A stretch of 64,000 bases of DNA from Dyadobacter sp. CY326 (lineage in GTDB: Bacteria > Bacteroidota > Bacteroidia > Cytophagales > Spirosomataceae), in the NCBI RefSeq assembly GCF_021390515.1, contig NZ_JAJUXI010000004.1:482814-546813 (forward strand), written 5' to 3'. The notes under the pieces are model-generated. The model made no database searches, was not told the DNA's origin, and worked only from the letters and a program-made list of their open reading frames with translations. A program made the position numbers and the translations under genes. Positions within the stretch are counted from its first letter, which is position 1, and each line of letters starts with the position of its first letter. This document shows, one piece after another, positions 17,748 through 26,011 of this stretch.

Positions 17748-17755
17748 TATTTTTG
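17748..17755 (+). promoter_or_regulatory. Candidate -7 promoter box upstream of nusB
   Basis: TATTTTTG matches TAnnTTTG, with a T-rich stretch at about 17721-17728 in the region expected for the upstream element. The nusB ATG is about 110 bp downstream, which implies a long leader that also holds a possible ten-codon reading frame (ATG at about 17774). Confidence 0.4.
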
Positions 17756-17863
17756 CGGTTAATTTAAACAAAAATGCAGGGTTCAGCAATCAAACAACCT
17801 TGCTAAAACGCAGATCACGTTCTTTGATTTATTGTACCTTTTATCCAATTAGTGTTCCGGCTT

Positions 17864-19030
17864 ATGCTGAATAGAAGATTATTAAGAACTAAGGCCGTTC
17901 AGGCACTTTATGCCCGTCAGCTTACCACAGACGCCAACAGGCTACTGGCCTTAGACCACATTGAAGAGGCTTTTGCGCCGGATCTTAACTCAATGGAGCC
18001 ACAGAATCGGACTAAGCTTGCGGGAATGAGAAAACTTGCCGGATCTGCCTTAGATGAATTTATCAAAAACGGAAAACTCAAAGAAGACAAGGAGGTTCCG
18101 GAGCAAGTGATCAAAGTTGCGCGCAGCGCATTTGAAGCATTCAGCAGACAAACAATATCGGACGGTGAGAAAATGGTTCGTAGGGTTTTGAACGAGACGG
18201 AATCCATCTATGTGGATTTTATCAGGGTTCTTTCCATGTTAATCGAACTATCGCATCAGGCCAAAATAGACCGCGAAAGACGATATGATGATCCGGAAGC
18301 GCCTTTTCCAAAAGACAGCGGTTTGGATACCAATAGTGTAATCAAGGTTTTGATTGCTGATAAAACACTTGAAGAAGAGATTATCAGGAACGGCATCAAT
18401 TGGAGCAATGAAATGAACCTGGTTCGTAAAACTTATCGCGAAGCATTGCGTAAGGATGAAACTTATGAAGCTTATTGCAAAAGCGCTTCGCATACGCAGG
18501 AAGAAGATCAGGCCATTGTGCAGCATGTGTTGCGTCAGGTGATTTTGAAGCATGAAGTGCCTCTGGATTATTTTGAACAACGCGATCTTTATTGGGTCGA
18601 TCATAGCGAGTTGATCAGAAGTCTTGCAATCAAAACGTTAAGATCAGCAGACGACAGCGGTTCGTTTCAATTGTCGCCTTTGACGAAGGATTGGGAAGAA
18701 GATCGTTTTTTCGTTGAAGAACTTTGCCGGATCGTAGTAGCAGAAAGTGATCAATATGACGTTTATTTGGATGAGCATCTTAAAAACTGGGAGCTTGACC
18801 GGATTGCATTGGTTGATCTGATCATTTTGAAAACGGCGCTTGCCGAGTTGATTCATTTCCCTGGAATTCCGGTAAAAGTGACGATCAACGAATTCATTGA
18901 GATTGCAAAAAGGTACAGTACGCCAAAAAGCGGTAAGTTTGTAAACGGCGTCCTCGACGTGCTTTCTGTAAAATTAGCCAAAGAAGGCGTTATCAGAAAA
19001 AGCGGCCGCGGACTAATCGATAACAAATAA
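17864..19030 (+). CDS. nusB: NusB transcription antitermination factor, extended form
   Basis: About 388 residues from the ATG at 17864; an earlier GTG adds four residues. The start MLNRRLLRTKAVQALYARQL is the usual Bacteroidota NusB opening. The canonical NusB RNA-binding domain is the C-terminal part (about residues 255-375: WVDHSELIRSLAIKTLRS, ... LDRIALVDLIILKTALAELI, KVTINEFIEIAKRYSTPKSGKFVNG). The protein is more than twice as long as the 140-residue E. coli form, as usual in this phylum. With NusE it supports antitermination in rRNA operons. It is the first gene of a run reaching coaE. Confidence 0.92.
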   Translation: MLNRRLLRTKAVQALYARQLTTDANRLLALDHIEEAFAPDLNSMEPQNRTKLAGMRKLAGSALDEFIKNGKLKEDKEVPEQVIKVARSAFEAFSRQTISDGEKMVRRVLNETESIYVDFIRVLSMLIELSHQAKIDRERRYDDPEAPFPKDSGLDTNSVIKVLIADKTLEEEIIRNGINWSNEMNLVRKTYREALRKDETYEAYCKSASHTQEEDQAIVQHVLRQVILKHEVPLDYFEQRDLYWVDHSELIRSLAIKTLRSADDSGSFQLSPLTKDWEEDRFFVEELCRIVVAESDQYDVYLDEHLKNWELDRIALVDLIILKTALAELIHFPGIPVKVTINEFIEIAKRYSTPKSGKFVNGVLDVLSVKLAKEGVIRKSGRGLIDNK

Positions 19031-19065
19031 GCTGAGCAAAGTAATTACAGCTAAAACCAAATGTC

Positions 19066-19368
19066 ATGAGTAAAACCAGCAATAGTTTAATCGCATTTTT
19101 GACAGGTTGTGTAACAGGCGCTGCCCTGGGAATACTTTATGCACCTGATAAAGGGAAAGTCCTGCGTACACAATTGACATACAGGCTTTCCAAATACAGA
19201 GAAAAATTGAAAGATGTAATCGAAGATTTGGTTGATAAAAAAGATCAGCCGGGCAGTCTCGCAAGAACCGAAGGCGAACGCGTAGTGAGTGATGCGCGCG
19301 AAAAAGCCGAAAGATTACTGGAAGATGTGGACCGTTTGATGGCGCAGATCAAAGGGCAAACCAGCTGA
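19066..19368 (+). CDS. YtxH domain-containing protein
   Basis: A 100-residue protein with one N-terminal membrane-spanning stretch (SLIAFLTGCVTGAALGILYA) ending in APDKGK, the YtxH hallmark. A long charged helical region follows (residues about 35-98) and is probably cytoplasmic. YtxH proteins are general stress-related membrane-anchored helical proteins of unknown mechanism. It lies 35 bp after nusB and 9 bp before the DUF1573 gene, so it is likely part of the nusB operon. Confidence 0.85.
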   Translation: MSKTSNSLIAFLTGCVTGAALGILYAPDKGKVLRTQLTYRLSKYREKLKDVIEDLVDKKDQPGSLARTEGERVVSDAREKAERLLEDVDRLMAQIKGQTS

Positions 19369-19377
19369 TTTAGCATT

Positions 19378-19818
19378 ATGAAAAGATTATCACTGGGTAT
19401 TTTATTGGGAATTGCAGTTGTATTTTCCAATTGCTCAAAAGGAGACAAAAAAGAAGAATCGAAACAGGCAGACTCAAAAATGCCTGTTTTTGCTTTGATT
19501 GACAGTGCATCATTCGATTTTGGGTCGATACAGGAAGGTGCGGTTGTTGAGCATGATTTTAAATTCCGAAATGACGGAGAGTATCCTTTGATCTTGAATA
19601 ACATTACTTCGTCTTGCGGCTGCACAACACCGGAATGGCCAAAAGATCCGATCGGCCCAAAACAAACATCCAGTATTAAGGTGCGCTTTGATACTAAAAA
19701 CAAGACAGGCCCGCAGGTAAAAACAATCACAGTTTATGCCAACACCGAACCTGCTTACTCCGAGCTGCGACTTAAAGGCATCGTGAATGCTGCGCCTGCT
19801 CCCGACGCTACTAAATAA
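19378..19818 (+). CDS. DUF1573 lipoprotein
   Basis: 146 residues with signal peptide MKRLSLGILLGIAVVF and a Cys in the FSNCSK context, so it is a predicted lipoprotein. The rest is a DUF1573 immunoglobulin-like fold: FDFGSIQEGAVVEHDFKFRN, then NITSSCGCTTPEWPKDPIGP and a strand ending LRLKGIV. The paired CGC cysteines are characteristic. The family is extremely common in Bacteroidota and its role is unknown. It lies 9 bp after the YtxH gene in the nusB-coaE run. Confidence 0.9.
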   Translation: MKRLSLGILLGIAVVFSNCSKGDKKEESKQADSKMPVFALIDSASFDFGSIQEGAVVEHDFKFRNDGEYPLILNNITSSCGCTTPEWPKDPIGPKQTSSIKVRFDTKNKTGPQVKTITVYANTEPAYSELRLKGIVNAAPAPDATK

Positions 19819-19870
19819 CATTCCCGTTCACAACCCAAAAGGTTATTAATTTACTAATCAATCCGTTACA

Positions 19871-20173
19871 ATGAAGTTCTCTATTTTAGCACAAGCAGCA
19901 TCCGGCGGTTCAGAAGCCATGATTTATCAGGTTGTAATGTGGGTTGGTATCATTGGTGTGTTCTATTTTTTCATGATCCGTCCGCAGCAAAAAAAGCAAA
20001 AAGAACAAAAAGAGCTTCTTGGTAATCTGAAAAAAGGCGATCAGGTTGTTACAATTGGCGGAATCCATGCGCGGGTTTACACGGTAGAAGACGCCACGGT
20101 TACATTGGAATTAGACAAAGGTGTTAAGCTTACTATAGACAAATCAGCCGTTGCGCGCACAATTGCAGCGTAG
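19871..20173 (+). CDS. yajC: Preprotein translocase subunit YajC
   Basis: A 100-residue membrane protein that associates with SecDF at the Sec translocon. One transmembrane helix covers residues about 17-38 (MIYQVVMWVGIIGVFYFFMI), followed by the YajC motif RPQQKKQKEQKELLGNLKKG and GDQVVTIGGIHARV. The C-terminus VKLTIDKSAVARTI completes the domain. It lies 52 bp after the DUF1573 gene and 9 bp before the YbbR gene. Confidence 0.95.
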   Translation: MKFSILAQAASGGSEAMIYQVVMWVGIIGVFYFFMIRPQQKKQKEQKELLGNLKKGDQVVTIGGIHARVYTVEDATVTLELDKGVKLTIDKSAVARTIAA

Positions 20174-20182
20174 AGTCATGTT

Positions 20183-20896
20183 ATGAGTAACGAACCATCA
20201 GGTCAAAATAAAGTCAAGACATTCTTTGTATGCATTCTGGCAGCCTCGTTTTTTTGGTTAATGAATGTGCTGAATAAGGATAGTTATTCGATTAAGCTGA
20301 ATTATCCGCTAGACATCGAATACGATAATTCAGCCTTTGTTCCCATGCAGCCTTTGCCAAAACGAATTTCGGTGAATGTGTCGGGCGACGGATGGACTTT
20401 GCTTCAAAAGTCATGGCTTAACTTTAATGCTAATCCGGTGGTTTACAAGGTCAATAACCCCACCAAGTCCAGCTTCATCAATTCAACAACATTGACGGAC
20501 CAGATTACCGAACTGTTTCCCAATCTGCATGTTAATTATGTGATTGCGGACACTTTCGAGCTCAATTTTGAGCGGAAAATCAGGAAAATAATTCCAATCA
20601 GGGTGGACAGCGCGGCGATCAATATCCGTGATGGCTATGTCATTTCGAGCATTATTAATGTTTCCCCATCCCTTATTTCTGTGGATGGGCCCGTCTCATT
20701 GATCCGCTCTTATCCGGACACAATTCGTATTTCTGTGCCGGTCCCCAAGATTCAAAACAACTTCGACGAAAGTTTGCCCATTCCATTGCCTGCTTCGCCT
20801 TTGGTAGAAGTCAGCCATCGGGATGTTTACATCAGTTTCGAAGTGGCCCAGTTTCTCAATGCGGTTCCACCCCAAGGCGAACTTCCTCCTCAATAG
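20183..20896 (+). CDS. YbbR/CdaR-type domain protein
   Basis: A 237-residue protein with one N-terminal membrane helix (VKTFFVCILAASFFWLMNVL) and an extracytoplasmic region of YbbR repeats: LPKRISVNVSGDGWTLLQKS, then RKIRKIIPIRVDSAAINIRD and VSPSLISVDGPVSLIRSYPD. In Firmicutes the related CdaR regulates the cyclic di-AMP synthase, but that link is not shown here. It lies between yajC and coaE, 9 bp and 26 bp away, as in many Bacteroidota genomes. Confidence 0.8.
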   Translation: MSNEPSGQNKVKTFFVCILAASFFWLMNVLNKDSYSIKLNYPLDIEYDNSAFVPMQPLPKRISVNVSGDGWTLLQKSWLNFNANPVVYKVNNPTKSSFINSTTLTDQITELFPNLHVNYVIADTFELNFERKIRKIIPIRVDSAAINIRDGYVISSIINVSPSLISVDGPVSLIRSYPDTIRISVPVPKIQNNFDESLPIPLPASPLVEVSHRDVYISFEVAQFLNAVPPQGELPPQ

Positions 20897-20922
20897 AATT
20901 CATTCAAGTATTTTGTAAAAGC

Positions 20923-21540
20923 ATGCTTGCCATGACCCTACCGCTTCAAGTTGGCATTACTGGTGGAATTGGATCAGGAAAGAGTGTGGTTTGTCAGTTA
21001 TTTTCGTGTTTGGGCATTCCGGTTTACAATGCGGACAATCGTGCCAAGTGGTTGACAAACAATGATCTTACCGTCCGTGAGCGTGTCATCGCATTGCTTG
21101 GTAACAATGCTTACACCGACACTGGCTCATACAACACCGCTTATGTCAGTTCCATCGTTTTTAAGGACGAAAATCTGCTCAAAGCACTGAATGCGATTAT
21201 ACATCCGGTGGTGATGCAAGACACGGCTGACTGGGTCCGAAACAATCATCAAAGTCCCTATGTTTTGAAGGAAGCGGCAATCATGAACAAGGCCGGTGAT
21301 CACAATTCGCTGGATTATGTTGTGGTGGTGGAAGCGCCAGTGGCATTGCGTGTTAAACGAATTTTGCAACGCGATCAGCGAAGTGAGGAGCAGATTAGGG
21401 CAATTATTGAAAGGCAGGTTTCGGACGAGGAACGGCGAAAATTGGCCGATTTTATTGTCCTCAATGATGAGAAATCAGCATTGATTCCACAGGTTATGAA
21501 ACTGCATGAAATATTTAAATCGGGCAGGAAGTCATCTTAA
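20923..21540 (+). CDS. coaE: Dephospho-CoA kinase
   Basis: Catalyses the last step of coenzyme A synthesis, phosphorylating dephospho-CoA with ATP. The P-loop GITGGIGSGKSVV is near residues 11-23. VYNADNRAKWLTN with its Asp contacts substrate, and the LID region is around VKRILQRDQRSEEQI. The 205-residue length is standard. An in-frame ATG at 20932 would also serve as start. Its end overlaps the end of the convergent dnaX gene by 4 bp. It closes the nusB run. Confidence 0.94.
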   Translation: MLAMTLPLQVGITGGIGSGKSVVCQLFSCLGIPVYNADNRAKWLTNNDLTVRERVIALLGNNAYTDTGSYNTAYVSSIVFKDENLLKALNAIIHPVVMQDTADWVRNNHQSPYVLKEAAIMNKAGDHNSLDYVVVVEAPVALRVKRILQRDQRSEEQIRAIIERQVSDEERRKLADFIVLNDEKSALIPQVMKLHEIFKSGRKSS

Positions 21541-23309
21541 AAATCGACGTCCAATCCCAGAGCGTGCTTTAATTCCAATAAATAAGGGTTTTTCTCCGCC
21601 ATATAATTGAATTTCTCGGCGGGCGTGTAGGGAAGTCTGTTAACTTCCTGCGGCGCAACGCGGGGATTAATGTCGAGCTTAGGCGCATCAATTCGGCTTT
21701 TCAGAAAACTGATCAGGTCATAGCGCACATTGTTAATTGCTTCGAGCTGGTGCGTGTTGCCTAATGCAATTTCAATGGTTGTGCCTTCCAGCTTAAATTC
21801 TTTATTCAAGCTAATCTCCTCCGTAGTCGAATTTCCAGCCTTCCTTCTTTTTTCTGCAAATTCAATCCAATGCGTTTGAAGTGTTTCAAACGTCAAAGCG
21901 TCTTTGCGAACATTACTCGGTGCACTGGATTGCTGCTCATGCTGTCCCGGGGCATCTTTAACAGCCGTTTCTGCGGCGGGTGCAATAGGCGCGAGTGCTA
22001 TGGTGTTTTTTAGACGAGAAGTTGCTGGTGCGCTTGCAACTGGACGTGGAGTGCTTTCGGCAACCTTATTATTTTGTCCAAAACTATTTTCTGAAAAGCC
22101 ATTAGCAGGAGTTTCGGCTGGCGTTGCAGGCTCAGGATTTAATGGCTTTGGCTCAGGCTCAACTTTTTTTTTTGCCGTTTCATCAACGGCCGCAAGTGAA
22201 TTTAAATGAAGAACGTGGGGCAGATTAGCCAGCTTAATCAGGCAGAGCTCAACATGCAGCCGCTGATTTTTCGCAGACTTGTAATTAATGTCGCATTGGC
22301 CCGTAATGCTAAGCGCTGACAGGAGAAAGCTCATTTCAGCCATCGCTGACTGTTGCTGATATTTTCGTTCAGCAGATTCAGAAACCTGCAAAAGCGTAAC
22401 CGTAGCCGGGTCTTTACCAACCAGCAGATTACGAAAATGTTCCAAAAGGCCGACTACAAACAAGTGGCCGTCAAAACCCTTCCTTAAAATTTCGTCGAAC
22501 AAAACGAGCGAACGCGCAATGCTGCCTGATGTGAGGGCATCCGTGATTTTAAAATAATAATCATAATCGAGAATGTGCAGATTTTCCAGCACAGCCTCGT
22601 ACGTAAGCTTGTTGTCAGTCGAAAAAGTTACATTCAAGTCGAACATTGAAAGCGCGTCCCGCAAACCGCCATCCGCCTTTTGGCCGATCAATTCCAGTGC
22701 TTCCTTTTCCGTTTCAATGCCTTCTTTTTGAGCAATATCTGCCAGATGATAAGCAATGTCTTTGGGCTGAATGCGGTTAAAATCGAAGATCTGGCAGCGC
22801 GAAAGGATGGTTGGCAGGATTTTATGCTTTTCCGTTGTTGCCAGGATAAAAATGGCGTAACCCGGCGGCTCTTCCAATGTTTTCAAAAAAGCATTGAATG
22901 CAGCCTGCGAAAGCATGTGAACCTCATCAATAATGTAGATTTTATATTTTCCGGTTTGGGGCGGATAACGAACCTGGTCGATCAGGTTACGAATGTCTTC
23001 AACGGAGTTATTGGAAGCAGCATCCAGTTCGTGAATGTTGAACGACGCATTGTTTTGAAAGCTTACGCACGATTCACATTCTCCGCACGCTTCAACCTCG
23101 TCGCTGAGATTCTGACAGTTAATGGTTTTGGCCAAAATCCGCGCGCAAGTCGTTTTTCCCACACCCCTTGGCCCACAAAAAAGGAAGGCCTGCGCCAGGT
23201 GATTGGTGCGGATTGCATTTTTTAATGTTGTAGTAATGTGTGACTGCCCAACCACCGAATCGAAAGTGACCGGACGATATTTTCTGGCCGAGACAACGAA
23301 ATTATCCAT
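21537..23309 (-). CDS. dnaX: DNA polymerase III gamma/tau subunit
   Basis: The clamp-loader ATPase of the replisome, 590 residues from the ATG at 23309 (a TTG at 23342 would add 11). The AAA+ core has Walker A GPRGVGKT near residues 46-53, four zinc-binding Cys around CQNLSDEVEACGECESC, Walker B with DEVHMLSQAAFNAFLKTLEE, and sensor SRCQIFDF. From about residue 360 there is a Pro/Ala-rich linker, then the C-terminal tau domain (FETLQTHWIEFAEKRRKAGN). I do not see a slippery A-run for gamma frameshifting. It follows the GH16 gene on the same strand; gap 35 bp, or 2 bp with the TTG start. Confidence 0.95.
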   Translation of the reverse strand: MDNFVVSARKYRPVTFDSVVGQSHITTTLKNAIRTNHLAQAFLFCGPRGVGKTTCARILAKTINCQNLSDEVEACGECESCVSFQNNASFNIHELDAASNNSVEDIRNLIDQVRYPPQTGKYKIYIIDEVHMLSQAAFNAFLKTLEEPPGYAIFILATTEKHKILPTILSRCQIFDFNRIQPKDIAYHLADIAQKEGIETEKEALELIGQKADGGLRDALSMFDLNVTFSTDNKLTYEAVLENLHILDYDYYFKITDALTSGSIARSLVLFDEILRKGFDGHLFVVGLLEHFRNLLVGKDPATVTLLQVSESAERKYQQQSAMAEMSFLLSALSITGQCDINYKSAKNQRLHVELCLIKLANLPHVLHLNSLAAVDETAKKKVEPEPKPLNPEPATPAETPANGFSENSFGQNNKVAESTPRPVASAPATSRLKNTIALAPIAPAAETAVKDAPGQHEQQSSAPSNVRKDALTFETLQTHWIEFAEKRRKAGNSTTEEISLNKEFKLEGTTIEIALGNTHQLEAINNVRYDLISFLKSRIDAPKLDINPRVAPQEVNRLPYTPAEKFNYMAEKNPYLLELKHALGLDVDF

Positions 23310-23344
23310 AGCGCAAGATACTTCCGTGCGCTCGATTTTCAAAG

Positions 23345-24202
23345 CTACCTTTTCTCGACAAGCGGGTAAACACGCACGTAATCAATCTCCATTTTTTGAG
23401 GGAAAACGCTGTCGTCCACGCCCTTCTGCCCGCCCCAGTTGCCTCCAACTGCGATGTTTAAAATTAAATGAAAAGGTTTGTCAAACGGCCATTGTGACCA
23501 ATCATAGCCCTTTTCTTTGGTAAAAGTAAAATAATCTTTTCCGTCTAGAAGAATCTTCACAGTTTCAGGCGTCCACTCGCATGTGTAAGTATGAAAACTT
23601 TCTGAAACGCCTTCCACAACAACATTATTCCCTTTGTTGGTGCCAATAGAATGGTTGAATGCCTTTGTGTGAATGTTACCATGAACCTTGTTTTGGTCAA
23701 AGCCGACGTGTTCCATAATGTCAATTTCACCATTGTCCGGCCAACCTTTATTTCCATAATTGTTCTCACTTGCCAGCATCCATATCGCGGGCCAGGTGCC
23801 GCGGCCTTTGGGCAGCTTAGCCCGAATTTCAAATTTGCCATAAAGGAAATCTCCTTTGCCTTTTGAAACCAACCGCGCCGAGCTGTAATTGGCCTTGCCC
23901 GACTTTTCCTTGATCACCTCAATGATCAGATGACCGTTCTCGACCTTGGCATTTTCAATCTTGTCAGTATAATTTTCCAACTCATTGTTCCCCCAGCCAT
24001 GATCGCCCAAGTTATAACTCCACTTTTTCGGATCAGGCTTGCCAGCATAATCAAATTCATCCTGCCAGGAAGGTTTGGCGGCGAATTCGTATTTGACGGG
24101 CTTGTCAGCTTGGATCGTGTCGTTTGGTTGAGCACAGCCGAGAAACACATTGGCTAGGACGGTAATAAGGGCTACACTCATATCAGGAAACTTTTTTAGC
24201 AT
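23345..24202 (-). CDS. GH16 beta-glucanase lipoprotein
   Basis: Glycoside hydrolase family 16, cleaving beta-1,3 or beta-1,3-1,4 glucans at the cell surface or periplasm. 285 residues, with a signal peptide (KK-positive n-region, then SVALITVLANVFLGC) whose Cys at residue 23 marks a lipoprotein. The catalytic GEIDIMEH motif gives nucleophile E159, D161 and acid/base E164. Tryptophan-rich WPAIWMLASE and YDWSQWPFDKPFHLILNIAVGGNWGG also match. The ATG at 24202 is preferred over 24181 because it keeps the positive charges of a signal peptide; it overlaps the upstream small gene by 20 bp. It lies between that gene and dnaX, on the same strand. Confidence 0.93.
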   Translation of the reverse strand: MLKKFPDMSVALITVLANVFLGCAQPNDTIQADKPVKYEFAAKPSWQDEFDYAGKPDPKKWSYNLGDHGWGNNELENYTDKIENAKVENGHLIIEVIKEKSGKANYSSARLVSKGKGDFLYGKFEIRAKLPKGRGTWPAIWMLASENNYGNKGWPDNGEIDIMEHVGFDQNKVHGNIHTKAFNHSIGTNKGNNVVVEGVSESFHTYTCEWTPETVKILLDGKDYFTFTKEKGYDWSQWPFDKPFHLILNIAVGGNWGGQKGVDDSVFPQKMEIDYVRVYPLVEKR

Positions 24203-24341
24203 CTTCCCGCTGTTTCCTGCTTTCGAAAATGGGCGACAAATCGGTTTTACTCAGCATTTCATTAGCCTCACGTAACTTTCTTTGTACGACAGGGTGGTTT
24301 GAGATGTCATTCAGTTTGACTTTTTGTTTTTCTTCTTTCAT
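24183..24341 (-). CDS. 52-residue protein partner of the DUF6934 gene
   Basis: A short reading frame read directly from the minus strand: it starts with MKEEKQKVKLNDISNHPVVQ and ends REDAKKVS before TGA at 24183-24185. The ATG at 24341 overlaps the TGA of the DUF6934 gene as ATGA, a 4-bp coupling typical of co-translated pairs. It is highly charged and lacks a signal peptide. The central LREANEMLSKTDL suggests a helix. I know no family. The coupled position just after DUF6934 and its small size make an antidote-like or accessory role conceivable, though unproven. Confidence 0.6.
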   Translation of the reverse strand: MKEEKQKVKLNDISNHPVVQRKLREANEMLSKTDLSPIFESRKQREDAKKVS

Positions 24342-24775
24342 AACTTTTCAATTAAGTAATGGTCGTAATTTACATTTGGTTGGAATACTTCGAGTAATCC
24401 ATTTTGTCTTCCCCATATTCGAAAAGTTTTGGTAATCTTTTCGAGCTCATTTGTCAGCAAGATGCGATAAAGTCTGTGTCGTCGCGCCTCAGTGCCTGAG
24501 AACATTACCAATGTTAACGGTTGTTTCTCTAGAAAATGCTTAACAATTGCCATAACTGTCGACATTACCGTTCGAAAGTCACCGTTTCTGGTCTCGGTGA
24601 TATCGCATAGGCTATCATCTTCAAGTAAGTCTAGCAATGCCAGGTTATATATGTCTTCTGCATTCACCAGGCTTAATAGAACCACTTTTGATACTTTTTT
24701 TGCTGGACTGATACTTAAAAATTCATATCGAATTTCACTGGATGCGACTGCGAATGGGTAAGGTTGTATATGCAT
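24338..24775 (-). CDS. DUF6934 family protein
   Basis: 145 residues with no signal peptide. The sequence fits the DUF6934 pattern: SSEIRYEFLSISPAKKVSKV, then VVLLSLVNAEDIYNLALLDL, a GDFRTVMSTVMAIVKHFLE helix, VMFSGTEARRHRLYRILLT and the closing FQPNVNYDHYLIEKL. The family is abundant and often multi-copy in Cytophagales, with no known function. The ATG sits 127 bp from the divergent GSCFA gene. The overlapping 52-residue gene follows. This resembles a small two-gene module, possibly of toxin-antitoxin kind, but no toxin fold is recognised. Confidence 0.78.
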   Translation of the reverse strand: MHIQPYPFAVASSEIRYEFLSISPAKKVSKVVLLSLVNAEDIYNLALLDLLEDDSLCDITETRNGDFRTVMSTVMAIVKHFLEKQPLTLVMFSGTEARRHRLYRILLTNELEKITKTFRIWGRQNGLLEVFQPNVNYDHYLIEKL

Positions 24776-24901
24776 GACTAGAAAATATAGTGTGTGATTC
24801 TATTCCCAAACATACAGTTTTTTGCAGATTTATGAAAAAGCATCCATTGCCTAAATCCGGACAAATCCTCCTAATTTTACACCTTCCATTTTATTGAATT
24901 A

Positions 24902-25906
24902 ATGAAGCAAATCAAACTCACTACAGAGGTTACAATCCCGCCTTCTGATTGGAAAATAAATCAGCATTCCAAAATATTTACGATCGGCTCTTGCTTTGCA
25001 GATGTGCTTGGGAGCCAGCTTGCTGCGCACAAATTCCAGGTGCTGAACAATGTGTTTGGGACCGTGTTTAATCCGCTAGCAATTGCGAAGATCCTCGATG
25101 CATCATTGGATGGCAAACAACCGCATCAGGCGCTATATTTTCAAAACGCGGACAACATTTGGCTGCATCACGACTTCCATTCTTCATTGTTTGGCAATGA
25201 CCAAGCGGCGCTGCAAAACCAGCTAACGGTTCGATTACAGGAAGCACAAGCCTTTCTACGGGAAACGGATATTTTGGTCATTACATTCGGGACAGCATTT
25301 GCATTCAGACATAAAAACACCAATCAAATTATCGGTAATTGCCATAAGGTGCCGGCGGACAACTTCGTGAAAGAGTTGCTGCATCCCGATCAGATTATGA
25401 TTGCTTATGACCAGCTGATTCAAAAGTTACAGTCCGTTAAGCGTAATCTGCGGATTATTATGACGGTCAGCCCGGTGCGCCACACGCGGGATACGCTGCC
25501 GTTGAACAACGTGAGCAAGTCAACATTGCGGCTGGTTTGCCACCGACTTTCGGAAAAATACAAGCAGGTTGAATATTTCCCATCGTACGAAATTATGATG
25601 GATGAGCTGCGTGATTATCGGTTTTATGAAGAAGACCTGATCCACCCTAATAAGACTGCGGAGGACTACATTTTCAATGCATTTTCCAAAGCTTACATGC
25701 ATATTGATGCATTGAATTTCATGAAAGAATGGGAATCCATTCGTCAAATGATAGCGCACAGGCCGCAGCATGGCGCCACGGAAAGCCAGCGAAAGTTGCT
25801 CAAATCACTGCATGCCAAACTTCACGCGCTTGCATCACAAGTCGATGTATCTGTCGAAATCAAGGAAGTGGAAGACAAATTACTCGAATTTTCAGAAGCC
25901 GGATAA
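24902..25906 (+). CDS. GSCFA domain-containing protein
   Basis: A 334-residue cytoplasmic protein with the eponymous motif GSCFAD near residue 31 (IFTIGSCFADVLGSQLAAHK). It also has VFGTVFNPLAI, ITFGTAFAFRH and the downstream VSPVRHTRDTL, DLIHPNKTAEDYIF. The family belongs to the SGNH/GDSL-like hydrolase superfamily, so an ester- or acyl-hydrolase role is inferred: the Ser of GSCF and the Asp-His pair of DLIHP would be catalytic. Its substrate is unknown. It is divergent from the DUF6934 gene and starts 127 bp from it. Confidence 0.88.
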   Translation: MKQIKLTTEVTIPPSDWKINQHSKIFTIGSCFADVLGSQLAAHKFQVLNNVFGTVFNPLAIAKILDASLDGKQPHQALYFQNADNIWLHHDFHSSLFGNDQAALQNQLTVRLQEAQAFLRETDILVITFGTAFAFRHKNTNQIIGNCHKVPADNFVKELLHPDQIMIAYDQLIQKLQSVKRNLRIIMTVSPVRHTRDTLPLNNVSKSTLRLVCHRLSEKYKQVEYFPSYEIMMDELRDYRFYEEDLIHPNKTAEDYIFNAFSKAYMHIDALNFMKEWESIRQMIAHRPQHGATESQRKLLKSLHAKLHALASQVDVSVEIKEVEDKLLEFSEAG

Positions 25907-26011
25907 ACTCATTGGAGGCAATCTGTGTTGCATAATCAGATTCAAAATTTCAGATAATCAAGTTTTAGGGACTGCGCCGAAAAGCTGCTCGGCAAGTCAC
26001 CAACCAGCATA

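Noticed and set aside
17774..17806. Possible ten-codon leader peptide before nusB
   Set aside because: Too short to support; composition shows no regulatory amino-acid bias.
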